In this document: positions 34,107 through 44,172 of the stretch, piece by piece
Layout of the letters: each line of letters opens with the position of its first letter
How positions within the stretch are numbered: the first letter of the stretch is position 1
Assembly: GCA_027923965.1 (NCBI GenBank)
Contig: AP026969.1
Location: 310,001-374,000 of the forward strand
Length of the DNA stretch: 64,000 nucleotides
DNA from: Comamonadaceae bacterium OS-1
GTDB taxonomy: Bacteria > Pseudomonadota > Gammaproteobacteria > Burkholderiales > Burkholderiaceae_C
Direction of reading: 5' to 3'
Notes under the pieces: model-generated
What the model was told of the DNA's origin: nothing
Database searches by the model: none
Seen by the model: the letters and a program-made list of their open reading frames with translations, nothing else
Made by a program: the position numbers and the translations under genes

Positions 34107-35255
34107 CTAAAACGTGCCGGGCAAAAGAATGCTTTTGTCCACCGTGGCGATCTGGGTGTGGCCGCAAAAAGCCATGGTCACATCCAGCTCTTTGTGCAGG
34201 ATCTCCAGGCATTTGGTGACCCCGGCCTCGCCCATGGCACCCAGCCCGTACAGAAAGCTGCGGCCTATCATGGTGCCGCGCGCGCCCAGGGCCCAGGCTT
34301 TCAAAACGTCCTGGCCGGAGCGTATGCCGCTGTCCATCCATACCTCGATCTGTGAGCCTACCGCGTCCACTATGGCGGGCAAGGCTTCGATGGCACTGGG
34401 GGCGCCGTCGAGCTGGCGGCCACCGTGGTTGGACACCACCATGGCATCTGCGCCACTATTCGCCGCCAAGCGGGCATCTTCTGCGTCCATGATGCCCTTG
34501 AGGATGAGCTTGCCGCCCCAGCGCTTCTTGATCCACTCCACGTCGTTCCAGTCGAGCTGGGGGTCAAACTGCTCTTTGGTCCAGGCGCTGAGCGACGACA
34601 TGTCGCTGACGTTTTTGGCGTGGCCTACCAGGTTGCCAAAGCTGTGGCGGCGCGTGCCCGCCATGCCCAGGCACCAGCGGGGCTTGGTCATGAGGTTCAG
34701 GATGTTGGCCAGCGTGGGCTTGGGCGGTGCGGTCATGCCGTTTTTCAGATCCTTGTGGCGCTGGCCCAGCACCTGCAGGTCCAGCGTCAGCACCAGGGCC
34801 GAGCAGCCTGCGGCCTTGGCACGGTCCATCAGCGCCTCCATGAAGGCGCGGTCGCGCATCCAGTACAGCTGGAACCAGAACGGGGCCTTGGTGTGGGCGG
34901 CAATATCTTCCAGCGAGCAAATGCTCATGGTGGACAGGGTGAACGGAATGCCAAACTTCTCGGCCGCCCGCGCCGCCAGAATCTCGCCGTCGGCATGCTG
35001 CATGCCGGTGAGGCCGGTGGGCGCAATCGCCACCGGCATGGCGGCATCCTGGCCGACCATCTTCACCCGGGTGCTGCGGTTGGCCATGTTGACGGCCACC
35101 CGCTGGCGCAGCTTGATCTTTTGGAAGTCGGCCGAGTTGGCGCGGTAGGTGCCCTCGGTCCACGAGCCGGAGTCGGCGTAGTCGTAGAACATGCGCGGCA
35201 CGCGCTTTTGCGCCAGAACGCGCAGGTCTTCGATATTGGTAATGACGTGGGGCAA
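34107..35255 (-). CDS. FMN-dependent 2-hydroxyacid dehydrogenase (L-lactate dehydrogenase type)
   Basis: A 382-residue TIM-barrel flavoprotein with all family marks: MFYDYADSGSWTEGTYRAN, PFWFQLYWMRD, LTLDLQVLGQRHKD, LILKGI, SNHGGRQLDG (catalytic His/Arg) and MDSGIRSGQDVLKA. L-lactate is a likely substrate but glycolate or other 2-hydroxy acids are possible. No ATG gives a sensible N-terminus; the TTG at 35255 follows a strong AGGAG 7 bases upstream and yields MPHVITNIEDLR, so a TTG start is called. It is a distant paralogue of the FMN oxidase in the iron cluster. Confidence 0.9.
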   Translation of the reverse strand: MPHVITNIEDLRVLAQKRVPRMFYDYADSGSWTEGTYRANSADFQKIKLRQRVAVNMANRSTRVKMVGQDAAMPVAIAPTGLTGMQHADGEILAARAAEKFGIPFTLSTMSICSLEDIAAHTKAPFWFQLYWMRDRAFMEALMDRAKAAGCSALVLTLDLQVLGQRHKDLKNGMTAPPKPTLANILNLMTKPRWCLGMAGTRRHSFGNLVGHAKNVSDMSSLSAWTKEQFDPQLDWNDVEWIKKRWGGKLILKGIMDAEDARLAANSGADAMVVSNHGGRQLDGAPSAIEALPAIVDAVGSQIEVWMDSGIRSGQDVLKAWALGARGTMIGRSFLYGLGAMGEAGVTKCLEILHKELDVTMAFCGHTQIATVDKSILLPGTF

Positions 35256-35346
35256 GGGTGTCTCCTGAATGCCCTGGATGCTAGCGGGCTTGGGGCCGAC
35301 GTGGGCTGAAGAAATTTTGGTGCACACCGCATTTTTCTCAACCAGC

Positions 35347-35376
35347 TTTACCGCAGGCCAAAATCCGATGTAGAAT
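35347..35376 (+). promoter_or_regulatory. Possible promoter of the first tRNA-Arg
   Basis: TTTACC (35347-35352) and TAGAAT (35371-35376) are 18 bases apart, with the tRNA 11 bases after the -10. The match is moderate. Confidence 0.4.
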
Positions 35377-35386
35377 CGTAAGCTTA

Positions 35387-35463
35387 GCGGCTGTAGCTCA
35401 GTTGGATAGAGTACTTGGCTACGAACCAAGGGGTCGTGGGTTCAATTCCTGCCAGCCGCACCA
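35387..35463 (+). tRNA. tRNA-Arg (anticodon ACG), first copy
   Basis: A 77-nt cloverleaf. Acceptor arms GCGGCTG/CAGCCGC, anticodon stem CTTGG/CCAAG with loop CTACGAA (ACG, read as ICG), T-arm GTGGGTTCAATTCCTGC, encoded CCA. Sequence identical to the copy at 35541. Confidence 0.95.
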
Positions 35464-35470
35464 AATGTAG

Positions 35471-35501
35471 AAGCCCGTAGCCGTGAGGCTACGGGCTTTT
35501 T
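35471..35501 (+). terminator. Terminator after the first tRNA-Arg
   Basis: AAGCCCGTAGCC-GTGA-GGCTACGGGCTT followed by further T's. A 12-bp near-perfect stem 8 bases after the tRNA. Confidence 0.9.
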
Positions 35502-35540
35502 ACTCGACGGATGAGAGTCCGTTGTAAAATCAATCTCTTA

Positions 35541-35617
35541 GCGGCTGTAGCTCAGTTGGATAGAGTACTTGGCTACGAACCAAGGGGTCGTGGGTTCAAT
35601 TCCTGCCAGCCGCACCA
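35541..35617 (+). tRNA. tRNA-Arg (anticodon ACG), second identical copy
   Basis: All 77 bases match the copy at 35387-35463. The preceding CTTA and the first bases after CCA also match, but the terminator that follows has a different stem. Confidence 0.95.
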
Positions 35618-35626
35618 AAATGTATG

Positions 35627-35656
35627 AGCCCGTTATCGCAAGATAACGGGCTTTTT
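35627..35656 (+). terminator. Terminator after the second tRNA-Arg
   Basis: AGCCCGTTATC-GCAA-GATAACGGGCT followed by T4. An 11-bp perfect stem. Confidence 0.9.
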
Positions 35657-35694
35657 ACTTTGTGCGCCCACTTACGCGGTAAGGTATGCGGCTT

Positions 35695-36258
35695 ATGAGC
35701 AAAGCCTTTACCCGCGAAACCGATGCCGACCAGGACGACGACGGCGATGCCCCGGCACCCGCGCCCTTGCCTGCGGGCAGCAAAAATTACATGACACCCC
35801 AGGGCTACGCCAGCCTGCGGGCCGAATTCACCGAGCTGATGGAAGTGGAGCGCCCCAAGATTGTGGACGTGATCTACTGGGCGGCCAGCAACGGCGACCG
35901 CTCGGAGAACGGCGACTACATCTACGGCAAAAAGCGCCTGCGCGAGATCGACCGGCGCATCCGCTTTTTGACCAAGCGCCTGGAAATCGCCGAGGTGGTG
36001 GACCCCAGCGTGCACTTCGGCAACGACCAGGTTTTCTTCGGTGCCACCGTGGCGTACGAGGATGCCACGGGCCAGGAGCGCACCATCACCATCTACGGCA
36101 TTGACGAGGCCGACACCGCCCAGGGGCAGGTCAGCTGGGTGTCGCCGATTGCCCGTGCGCTGCTTAAAGCCCGTGTAGGCGACGTGGTGCGCATGCAGTC
36201 CCCCGTGGGGGTGCAAGAGATCGAGGTGCTGCGGGTGGACTACCCCGCACCGGTTTAA
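35695..36258 (+). CDS. greB: Transcription elongation factor GreB
   Basis: A 187-residue RNA-polymerase secondary-channel factor that stimulates transcript cleavage in backtracked complexes. After an acidic, Pro/Ala-rich N-terminal extension (about 5-30) the coiled-coil begins at YMTPQGYASLRAEFTELM, with the tip acidic pair in GDRSENGDYIYGKKRLREIDRR, and the FKBP-like domain ends EIEVLRVDYP. MSKAF is the usual GreB start; an ATG three codons earlier is less likely. It converges on spoT with a 4-base overlap of stops. Confidence 0.93.
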   Translation: MSKAFTRETDADQDDDGDAPAPAPLPAGSKNYMTPQGYASLRAEFTELMEVERPKIVDVIYWAASNGDRSENGDYIYGKKRLREIDRRIRFLTKRLEIAEVVDPSVHFGNDQVFFGATVAYEDATGQERTITIYGIDEADTAQGQVSWVSPIARALLKARVGDVVRMQSPVGVQEIEVLRVDYPAPV

Positions 36259-38528
36259 GCCGCCGGCTTGGCCCGTACCGCCCGCAACACCGAGGGCGTG
36301 CGTTTGAGTTGGCGCAGCGCCACTTCCAGGTGGGCGTGGTCGCGCACCGACACCAGAAACCGCATGTCGGTGGCTTCCTGGTCGCCTTCCTGGCCCATAT
36401 CCACATGGGTGATGTCCACTTCGGCGACCGAAAGCGCGGCGGCGGCCTTGGCCAGCACGCCTTTGCTGTTCTTGACGGTAACCACCACGCCGGTTTCGAA
36501 CGAGCGCACCGGCTCGTCCGCCCAGTCCACGGCGATGAAGCGTTCGCTGTCCTTGTACTGCAGGCGTTTGGCCACCGCGCAGTCGGCGGTATGCACCACC
36601 AGGCCTTCACCACGGCCCAGGTAACCCACGATCGCATCGCCCGGAATCGGGCGGCAGCAGCGCGCAAACTGCACCGAGGTGTTTTCGCTGCCGTCCAGCA
36701 GCACGGCACCCTGCGAGTAGCTTTCGTGCGCGGTGTAGCGCTCGCGGGTCAGCAGCAAAGCGTCGGGCTTGGCACCGTTCTCGGTCAGCAGCAGCACCAG
36801 GCGTTTGGCCACGATGCTGGCCACCCGTTTGCCCATGCTGATGTCGGTGAGCAGCTCGCTACGGGTGCGGTTGCCGGTAAAGCGCAGCAGCTTGTCCCAG
36901 ATCGGTTGGCTCTCGGGGGCGGTTTCGGGCAAGTGCTCCAGCCCTTCGGAGCGCAGAGCCTGTGCCAGCAGTTTTTCGCCCATGCTCTCGGATTCGGTTT
37001 GCGCCATGCTTTTCAGGTGGTGGCGGATCTTGGAGCGGGCCCGACCGGTGCGCACAAAGCCCAGCCAGGCCGGGTTGGGGGCCGACACCGGTGCGGTAAT
37101 CACTTCAATGATGTCGCCATTGCGCAGCTCGGTGCGCAGGGGCACCTGTTCGCCGTTGATTTTGGCCGCCACGGTGCGGTCGCCCACATTGCTGTGGATG
37201 GCGTAGGCGAAGTCCACCACCGTGGCACCGCGCGGCATGGCCATGATCTGGCTTTTGGGGGTGAACACATAGACCGCGTCGGGAAACAGATCGACCTTGA
37301 CGTGGTCCCAGAACTCGGCGGCATCGCGGGTTTCGTCCTGGATGTCGAGCAGCGATTGCAGCCACTTGGTGCCCAGGCGCTCGGCGGTGGCGCTGTCGGC
37401 CTCGTTATTCTTGTACAGCCAGTGCGCCGCCACGCCGGACTCGGCCACCAGGTGCATGGCCTCGGTGCGCATCTGGAATTCGACATTGACGCTGGACGGG
37501 CCTACCAGTGTGGTGTGCAGCGACTGGTAGCCGTTGAGCTTGGCAATCGCGATGTGGTCTTTGAACTTGCCGGGCACCGGCTTGTAGAGCTGGTGCAGCA
37601 CGCCCAGGGCGGTGTAGCAGTCGATCACGTTTTGCACGATGACCCGAAAGCCGTAAATATCGGTCACCTGGGCGAAGGTGAGGTGTTTGTCGTCCATCTT
37701 CTGGTAGATGGAAAACAGGGTTTTTTCGCGCCCTGCAATACGCACCTGCATGCCGGTTTGTGCAAACACCGTCTCGACTTCTTGCTGCACTTTTTGCACC
37801 AGATCGCGCCGTCGGTTGCGGGCTTTGGCCACCGCTTTGGCCAGAATCGCGTAGCGCCAGGGCCGCAGGTGGCGAAACGCCAGGTCTTGCAGCTCGCGGT
37901 AGGTTTGGTTCAGGCCCAGGCGGTGGGCGATGGGGGCGTAGATGTCCAGGGTTTCCGAGGCAATGCGGGCCCACTTGGAGCGCGGCATGTCGCCCATGGT
38001 GCGCATATTGTGGGTACGGTCGGCCAGCTTGATCAAAATCACCCGCACGTCGCGGGCCATGGCCAGCAGCATCTTGCGAAACGACTCGGCCTGGTTTTCT
38101 TCGCGGGTATTGAACTGCAGTTTGTCGAGTTTGGTCAGGCCGTCTACCAGCTCGGCCACGGGGGCCCCAAAGCGCTCGATCAGCTCCGGCTTGGTCACGC
38201 CGCAGTCTTCCATGGCATCGTGCAACAGGGCCGCCATCAGCGCCTGGGCATCCAGCTTCCAGGCAGCGCACTGGGCGGCCACGGCAATCGGGTGGGTGAT
38301 GTAGGGCTCGCCGCTGTTGCGCAACTGGCCCAGGTGGGCCTCGTCGGCAAACCGGTAGGCCTGGCGCACCTGCTCTACGCTGGCGGCATCCAGGTAGTGC
38401 AGATTGGCCATCAGCGCGGCAAAGCTGGCGGCGGCGGCATTGGCTGCCGCAGGGCTGGGCGTGTGCCCGCCTTTTTTGTGTGGGGGTTTGGGGGGCGAAC
38501 CGTCGGCAGGGAAATGCTTGTCACTCAT
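36255..38528 (-). CDS. spoT: Bifunctional (p)ppGpp synthetase/hydrolase SpoT
   Basis: A 757-residue RelA/SpoT homologue that makes and degrades the alarmone (p)ppGpp. The HD hydrolase domain is intact (H103-D104 with E107-D108 in LLHDAMEDCG), which argues for SpoT rather than RelA. It is followed by the synthetase domain (GYQSLHTTLVGP), a TGS domain (about 400-460, DAVYVFTPKSQIMAMPRGATVVDFAYAIH) and a C-terminal ACT domain. The start at MSDKHFPADG was chosen; the Pro/Lys-rich first 35 residues are variable in the family. rpoZ-spoT with gmk upstream is the conserved order. Confidence 0.96.
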   Translation of the reverse strand: MSDKHFPADGSPPKPPHKKGGHTPSPAAANAAAASFAALMANLHYLDAASVEQVRQAYRFADEAHLGQLRNSGEPYITHPIAVAAQCAAWKLDAQALMAALLHDAMEDCGVTKPELIERFGAPVAELVDGLTKLDKLQFNTREENQAESFRKMLLAMARDVRVILIKLADRTHNMRTMGDMPRSKWARIASETLDIYAPIAHRLGLNQTYRELQDLAFRHLRPWRYAILAKAVAKARNRRRDLVQKVQQEVETVFAQTGMQVRIAGREKTLFSIYQKMDDKHLTFAQVTDIYGFRVIVQNVIDCYTALGVLHQLYKPVPGKFKDHIAIAKLNGYQSLHTTLVGPSSVNVEFQMRTEAMHLVAESGVAAHWLYKNNEADSATAERLGTKWLQSLLDIQDETRDAAEFWDHVKVDLFPDAVYVFTPKSQIMAMPRGATVVDFAYAIHSNVGDRTVAAKINGEQVPLRTELRNGDIIEVITAPVSAPNPAWLGFVRTGRARSKIRHHLKSMAQTESESMGEKLLAQALRSEGLEHLPETAPESQPIWDKLLRFTGNRTRSELLTDISMGKRVASIVAKRLVLLLTENGAKPDALLLTRERYTAHESYSQGAVLLDGSENTSVQFARCCRPIPGDAIVGYLGRGEGLVVHTADCAVAKRLQYKDSERFIAVDWADEPVRSFETGVVVTVKNSKGVLAKAAAALSVAEVDITHVDMGQEGDQEATDMRFLVSVRDHAHLEVALRQLKRTPSVLRAVRAKPAA

Positions 38529-38572
38529 GGCTTGAATATAGCTTGCGCCTTGCGTCTGCCATGCGCGCAATA

Positions 38573-38600
38573 AAAAAGGCACCGCAATGCGGTGCCTTTT
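38573..38600 (-). terminator. Terminator between rpoZ and spoT
   Basis: AAAAGGCACCGC-AAT-GCGGTGCCTTTT, a 12-bp perfect inverted repeat with A and T flanks, 25 bases after the rpoZ stop on the minus strand. Part of spoT expression must arise from read-through or its own promoter. Confidence 0.85.
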
Positions 38601-38624
38601 AAAGCGGGTTTGAGCCCGATGCGA

Positions 38625-38828
38625 TCAGTTGGGTACTTTTTTGAGCATCTCGATGCCGACTTTGCCCGCAGCGATTTCACGCAAGGCGGTGACCACCGGC
38701 TTGTTCTTGCTTTCGATCTTGGGGGCGTGGCCTTGGCTCAGCATGCGGGCGCGGTAGGTTGCGGCCAGCACCAGCTGGAAACGGTTGGGGATTTGCACCA
38801 GGCAATCTTCGACGGTGATACGGGCCAT
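38625..38828 (-). CDS. rpoZ: DNA-directed RNA polymerase omega subunit
   Basis: A 67-residue protein, [20 protein letters not shown].. with the conserved ATYRARML and [16 protein letters not shown] segments. Omega helps fold the beta' subunit and forms part of the ppGpp-binding site with it. It lies 16 bases downstream of gmk, in the conserved gmk-rpoZ-spoT order. Confidence 0.96.
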   Translation of the reverse strand: MARITVEDCLVQIPNRFQLVLAATYRARMLSQGHAPKIESKNKPVVTALREIAAGKVGIEMLKKVPN

Positions 38829-38844
38829 GAATTTCTCCAGAAAA

Positions 38845-39465
38845 CTAAGCGATGTTCAAGGATTTGAAGGTGTCGGCTCGGGCACGGCGCTGGGCCGTAA
38901 ATTTGAGCCGCTGGGCATGAACAATGGTTTTCAGGTCGAAAACTGCCCGGTCAAATAGCTCATTGATTATAACGAAATCGAATTTATGGGCTTGTGCCAT
39001 CTCAATCGCGGCATTGGCCAGGCGCAATTCGATCACATCAGGGGCATCTTCACCCCGGCGTTCCAGCCGGGAACGCAGCTCTTCCCAGCTGGGCGGCAGG
39101 ATGAAAATCAGCACCGCGTTGGCAAAAATCTCCTTGATCTGCACCGCGCCCTGGAAGTCGATCTCCAGAATCACGTCCGAGCCCAGGGCCATGCGCTCTT
39201 CAATAGCTTTTTTGGAGGTGCCATAGCGGTTGCCATGCACTTCGGCCCATTCCACAAAGGCGTTGGCCGCCACCATGGCATCAAATTCCGACTGCGAGGC
39301 GAAGAAGTATTCACGCCCGTGTTTTTCCTGGCCGCGCGGGTCGCGGGTGGTGTGTGAGACCGAGGGCTGCACTTTCGCGTCTAGCTCCATCAAGGCCTTG
39401 ACCAGGCTGGACTTTCCGGCACCGCTGGGGGCGGCGACGACGATCAAATTTCCGGGGTAGTCCAT
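38845..39465 (-). CDS. gmk: Guanylate kinase
   Basis: A 206-residue cytoplasmic P-loop kinase that phosphorylates GMP to GDP. The P-loop is APSGAGKSS at about residues 11-19, followed by the GMP-binding [19 protein letters not shown] and the LID region. The start at 39465 ([15 protein letters not shown]) was chosen over an ATG 12 codons upstream by family fit. Divergent from hisI. Confidence 0.96.
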   Translation of the reverse strand: MDYPGNLIVVAAPSGAGKSSLVKALMELDAKVQPSVSHTTRDPRGQEKHGREYFFASQSEFDAMVAANAFVEWAEVHGNRYGTSKKAIEERMALGSDVILEIDFQGAVQIKEIFANAVLIFILPPSWEELRSRLERRGEDAPDVIELRLANAAIEMAQAHKFDFVIINELFDRAVFDLKTIVHAQRLKFTAQRRARADTFKSLNIA

Positions 39466-39566
39466 GCTGTGTTCGCCGTGGAGGCGGTCAAAAAATGGCA
39501 CATTCTATATTTGCCTCATCCGTTAAGGCTGGGGGTTGGCTTGTGCAATCGCTCACAATACGGCCT

Positions 39567-39971
39567 ATGAATTGGCTAAACGATGTGAAATGGGACGCCC
39601 AAGGGCTGGTCCCGGTGATTGCGCAAGAGGCGGGCAGCGGCGACGTGCTGATGTTTGCCTGGATGAACCGCGAGGCGCTGGAAAAGACGGCCGCCCTGGG
39701 GCGGGCCGTGTATTTCAGCCGCTCGCGCAACCGGCTGTGGTTCAAGGGCGAAGAGTCGGGCCATGTGCAAACCGTGCACGAGATCCGGCTGGACTGCGAC
39801 AACGATGTGGTCCTGCTCAAGGTGACGCAGCTGGGCCACACCCCCGGCATTGCCTGCCACACGGGCCGCCATAGCTGTTTTTTCAGCCTGCTGGACACCG
39901 ATGCCGCAGGCGACAAGGCCTGGAAGGCCACCGAACCGGTCTTGAAAGACCCGGAATCCATCTACAAGTAA
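39567..39971 (+). CDS. hisI: Phosphoribosyl-AMP cyclohydrolase
   Basis: A 134-residue Zn-enzyme of histidine biosynthesis that opens the adenine ring of phosphoribosyl-AMP. The ligand motifs are [12 protein letters not shown] and [30 protein letters not shown] is the normal start; the frame is open upstream. The TAA overlaps the hisE ATG by one base. In many betaproteobacteria hisI follows hisF, but here gmk lies divergently upstream, so the his operon is split at this point. Confidence 0.95.
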   Translation: MNWLNDVKWDAQGLVPVIAQEAGSGDVLMFAWMNREALEKTAALGRAVYFSRSRNRLWFKGEESGHVQTVHEIRLDCDNDVVLLKVTQLGHTPGIACHTGRHSCFFSLLDTDAAGDKAWKATEPVLKDPESIYK

Positions 39972-40357
39972 TGTCTATGACCTCAAATGATTCCCTGGCC
40001 CGGCTGGCCGCCACCATCGAAAGCCGCAAGGCGGCTAACGGCGGCGACCCCAGCGCCAGCTACGTGGCCCGCCTGCTGCACAAAGGGCCGGATGCCTTCT
40101 TGAAAAAAATTGGCGAAGAAGCCACCGAGGCCGTGATGGCCGCCAAGGATGCCGAATACGGGGGCAACACCCCCGCGTTGCAGGCCAAGCTGGTGGGCGA
40201 GGTGGCCGATCTGTGGTTCCACTCCATGGTGGCGCTGGCGCACTTTGGCCTCAGTCCCGCCGACGTGCTGGCCGAGCTGGAGCGCCGCGAAGGCACCAGC
40301 GGCATCGAAGAAAAGGCCTTGCGCAAAGTTGTATCCCGAGAAGCGGAGTCCCCATGA
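39971..40357 (+). CDS. hisE: Phosphoribosyl-ATP pyrophosphohydrolase
   Basis: A 128-residue MazG-like all-alpha hydrolase removing pyrophosphate from phosphoribosyl-ATP, the step before HisI. Conserved [16 protein letters not shown] and [14 protein letters not shown] carry the metal-binding acidic residues. It overlaps hisI by one base (TAATG) and the DUF4870 gene by four (ATGA), so all three are coupled. Confidence 0.95.
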   Translation: MSMTSNDSLARLAATIESRKAANGGDPSASYVARLLHKGPDAFLKKIGEEATEAVMAAKDAEYGGNTPALQAKLVGEVADLWFHSMVALAHFGLSPADVLAELERREGTSGIEEKALRKVVSREAESP

Positions 40358-40749
40358 ACGACATCATCGACGTGCGCGCCATCGACAGCGAAAAGGCCCA
40401 GGACCTGAAAACCGTGGGCTGGGTCAGCTATTTGCTGCATCTGGTCGTGGCCGTGGGCGCGGTGGTGCCGGGCGCGCAACCGGGTGCGGTGCTGCTGATC
40501 GTGGCACTGGTGATCGACCTGGTGAAAAAGAGCGAAGCCGAAGGCACCTGGCAGGCCAGCCATTTCAGCTGGCGCATCCGCTCGGTGCTGTGGGCCGGGG
40601 TGCTGTACGTGGTGACCGCACCGCTGTGGTTTCTGTTCATCCTGCCGGGCTGGATCGCCTGGGGCCTGATTTCGTTGTGGTTCTTGTACCGTATCGTGCG
40701 TGGCATGGTGGCCATGAACGCCAGCCAGGCCGTAGGAGATGCCGTATGA
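40354..40749 (+). CDS. DUF4870-like membrane protein
   Basis: A 131-residue inner-membrane protein with three or four hydrophobic segments (about 24-45, 48-60, 80-100, 102-120). The family is of unknown function and regularly lies between hisE and the HIT gene in Comamonadaceae. The start is fixed by the ATGA overlap with hisE, and its own stop overlaps the next ATG in the same way. Confidence 0.8.
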   Translation: MNDIIDVRAIDSEKAQDLKTVGWVSYLLHLVVAVGAVVPGAQPGAVLLIVALVIDLVKKSEAEGTWQASHFSWRIRSVLWAGVLYVVTAPLWFLFILPGWIAWGLISLWFLYRIVRGMVAMNASQAVGDAV

Positions 40750-41114
40750 CCGTGCTGGCACACGACCCCAACTGCCTGTTCTGCAAAATCATTGCGGGCC
40801 AGATTCCGTCCAAAAAAGTCTATGAAGATGCCGAACTTTTGGCCTTCCACGACATCCATCCCTGGGCGCCGGTGCATTTCTTGCTGATCCCCAAGCTGCA
40901 TATCCCGTCCATGGCACAGGTGCAGCCCGAGCACAGCGCTCTGCTGGGGCGCATGATGGTGCTGGCCCCGCAACTGGCGGCGCAGGAGGGCTGCAGGCCC
41001 TACCCGCAAGGGGGGTTTCGGGTGATGGTGAATACGGGGGATGATGGCGGGCAGGAAGTGCACCACTTGCACCTGCACGTCATCGGTGGGCCACGCCCCT
41101 GGCTCAAGGGTTAG
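40746..41114 (+). CDS. HIT-family nucleotide hydrolase (HinT-like)
   Basis: A 122-residue protein of the HinT branch, purine nucleoside phosphoramidase-like. The catalytic histidine triad is HHLHLHVIGG, and the N-terminal CLFCKIIAGQIPSKKVYED is typical. It overlaps the membrane protein gene by ATGA. Located between hisE and tatA as in many betaproteobacteria. Confidence 0.9.
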   Translation: MTVLAHDPNCLFCKIIAGQIPSKKVYEDAELLAFHDIHPWAPVHFLLIPKLHIPSMAQVQPEHSALLGRMMVLAPQLAAQEGCRPYPQGGFRVMVNTGDDGGQEVHHLHLHVIGGPRPWLKG

Positions 41115-41200
41115 TGCCAGCGTCAGGGTCATCGCAGGGTACGGTGGAGACCGTCATCTGCGCCGTCTAAAATCAGAAACACTTTGTTAGGAGTTATTCC

Positions 41201-41437
41201 ATGGGTTCATTTTCTATTTGGCATTGGTTGATCGTGTTGCTGATCGTGGTGATGGTGTTTGGCACCAAGAAGCTGAAGAACATGGGCAGCGACCTGGGTG
41301 GCGCGGTCAAGGGCTTCAAGGACGGCATGAAGGACGGTGCTGCGTCGGTGGACGACGACAAGCCCACCGCCCAGGTGTCTGCCAGCGCCGCTGCGCAAAA
41401 GAACACCATCGATGTCGAAGCCAAGACCAAGTCCTGA
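41201..41437 (+). CDS. tatA: Sec-independent translocase subunit TatA
   Basis: A 78-residue protein with a single N-terminal transmembrane helix ([17 protein letters not shown]), the FGTKKL hinge and an amphipathic helix (residues about 25-42), followed by a polar tail. It forms the pore of the Tat pathway for folded proteins, such as the predicted Rieske protein. An AGGAG site lies 8 bases ahead of the ATG. Confidence 0.95.
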   Translation: MGSFSIWHWLIVLLIVVMVFGTKKLKNMGSDLGGAVKGFKDGMKDGAASVDDDKPTAQVSASAAAQKNTIDVEAKTKS

Positions 41438-41452
41438 TCGGGCGCGCAATCC

Positions 41453-41920
41453 GTGATTGACCTCGGCATTTCCAAGATGGCGCTGATCGGCGCGGTGGCG
41501 TTGATCGTCATCGGGCCGGAAAAGCTGCCGCGTGTGGCCCGCACCGTGGGTACGTTGCTGGGAAAGGCCCAGCGCTACGTGGCCGATGTGAAGGCGGAAG
41601 TCAGCCGCTCCATGGACCTGGACGAGCTCAAGAAGATGAAGGAAACGATGGAAGGTGCGGCACGCGACGTGCACCAGTCCATCCAGACCAACGCCAGCGA
41701 CTTCGAGAAGCAGTGGTCGGAAACCGACACCACCCCTGCCGTGGCGGACGATGCCTACACCCACTACCCCGAATACAAGCTCCCGCACAAGCGCTGGCGT
41801 ACCAAGGTCGGTGCCACGCCGCAGTGGTACAAGGCCCGCGCCGGGGTGCGTACCAAGGCACTGTCGGGCGCGGCCCGTGTGGCCCGCTACCGGCCCAAGC
41901 CAAGCTCTCACATTACCTAA
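41453..41920 (+). CDS. tatB: Sec-independent translocase subunit TatB
   Basis: A 155-residue protein with an N-terminal helix ([26 protein letters not shown]) containing the TatB Glu and the GPEKLP hinge, a long amphipathic and charged region, and a basic C-terminus. It starts with GTG at 41453, 15 bases after tatA. TatB and TatC form the receptor for twin-arginine signal peptides. Confidence 0.94.
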   Translation: MIDLGISKMALIGAVALIVIGPEKLPRVARTVGTLLGKAQRYVADVKAEVSRSMDLDELKKMKETMEGAARDVHQSIQTNASDFEKQWSETDTTPAVADDAYTHYPEYKLPHKRWRTKVGATPQWYKARAGVRTKALSGAARVARYRPKPSSHIT

Positions 41921-41984
41921 AAATCAACAACCTGGGGCCTTTTGGCCTCGGTGTCATTCTGGGCCTGGCCCTGTTTAAAGCCCC

Positions 41985-42779
41985 ATGTCCGATCCCCACA
42001 AAAGCCCAGACGACGAACTAGCCGGTACCGAGCAGCCCTTTGTGCAGCACCTGGTGGAGCTGCGCGACCGCCTGGTCAAGGCGCTGATTGCCGTCATGGT
42101 AGCCGCTGGTGGCCTGGCCCTGTACCCCGGCCCGGCGCGGCTGTACGACATGCTGGCGGCCCCGCTGGTGGCCACCATGCCTGCGGGCAGCACCCTGATC
42201 GCCACCTCGGTGATCTCGCCGTTTCTGGTGCCGCTGCAGGTGATGTTCATGGTGGCGCTGATGCTGGCCTTGCCTTTTGTGCTGTGGCAGGTGTGGGCCT
42301 TTGTGGCTCCAGGCCTGTATTCGCACGAGAAAAAGCTGGTGCTGCCCCTGGTGGTGTCGAGCACATTGCTGTTCTTTATCGGCGTGGCGTTTTGCTACTT
42401 TTTCGTGTTTGGCCAGGTGTTCAAGTTCATCCAGAACTTTGCGCCGCAAAGCATCAAGGCCACACCCGACATCGAGGCCTACCTGAGCTTTGTGCTGACC
42501 ATGTTCCTGGCCTTCGGCATGGCCTTCGAGGTGCCGATTGTGGTGGTGGTTTTGGCCCGCATGGGCCTGGTCAGCATCGACAAGCTGAAGGCTTTCCGCG
42601 GCTACTTTGTGGTGCTGGCCTTTATCGTGGCTGCCATCGTGACCCCACCGGATGTGGTGTCGCAACTGGCGCTGGCCATTCCCATGTGCCTGCTGTACGA
42701 GGTGGGCATCTGGGCGGCGCAGGTTTTCATCAAACACACCCAGGCTCCCGACGAAGAAGCCGCTGCTACAAAATCTTAG
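41985..42779 (+). CDS. tatC: Sec-independent translocase subunit TatC
   Basis: A 264-residue inner-membrane protein with six transmembrane segments, starting MSDPHKSPDDELAGTEQPFVQHLVELRDRL (the cytosolic HL-ELR motif recognises Tat signals). The conserved FVAPGLYSHEKK and the late VTPPDVVSQ are present. The stop is followed at once by a family A repeat. Confidence 0.96.
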   Translation: MSDPHKSPDDELAGTEQPFVQHLVELRDRLVKALIAVMVAAGGLALYPGPARLYDMLAAPLVATMPAGSTLIATSVISPFLVPLQVMFMVALMLALPFVLWQVWAFVAPGLYSHEKKLVLPLVVSSTLLFFIGVAFCYFFVFGQVFKFIQNFAPQSIKATPDIEAYLSFVLTMFLAFGMAFEVPIVVVVLARMGLVSIDKLKAFRGYFVVLAFIVAAIVTPPDVVSQLALAIPMCLLYEVGIWAAQVFIKHTQAPDEEAAATKS

Positions 42780-42837
42780 CCAAATCGGCTGCCCGTGCTT
42801 ATTCGGTAAGCGTGAGCAGCTACTAAATTTGTAGTAA

Positions 42838-42840
<3 letters not shown>
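42779..42840. repeat. Family A repeat between tatC and the DegS-like gene
   Basis: CAAATCGGCTGCCCGTGCTT, ATTCGGTAAGCGTGAGCAGC, TACTAAATTTGTAGTAATTA. The last 10 bases supply the TAA stop codon (42838-42840 on the minus strand) of the protease gene and recur at the mscL stop. Confidence 0.85.
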
Positions 42841-43989
<1,149 letters not shown>

Positions 43990-44172
43990 GGTGGTGTGTG
44001 GTGTAGCCGGATCAGACCGCCATTGTCTCCCATGCCGCAGGGGGCTTTGCGGGGTGGCGGCGGTAAAACCTAGGGTAGACCCTTAGAATCCTGCTTTTGT
44101 CTGTGCCCGCCTTCTGTGGCCGGTGTCCGCGCTGTGCCGCAGCACCGCCCCGCAGTCCTGGCCCCCACCTCC

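Noticed and set aside
36309-38573. Very long open frame on the plus strand opposite spoT (over 750 codons)
   Set aside because: It is antisense to an unambiguous SpoT protein; high-GC third-position bias creates such frames. The translation is rich in His, Gln, Val and Gly without any domain.
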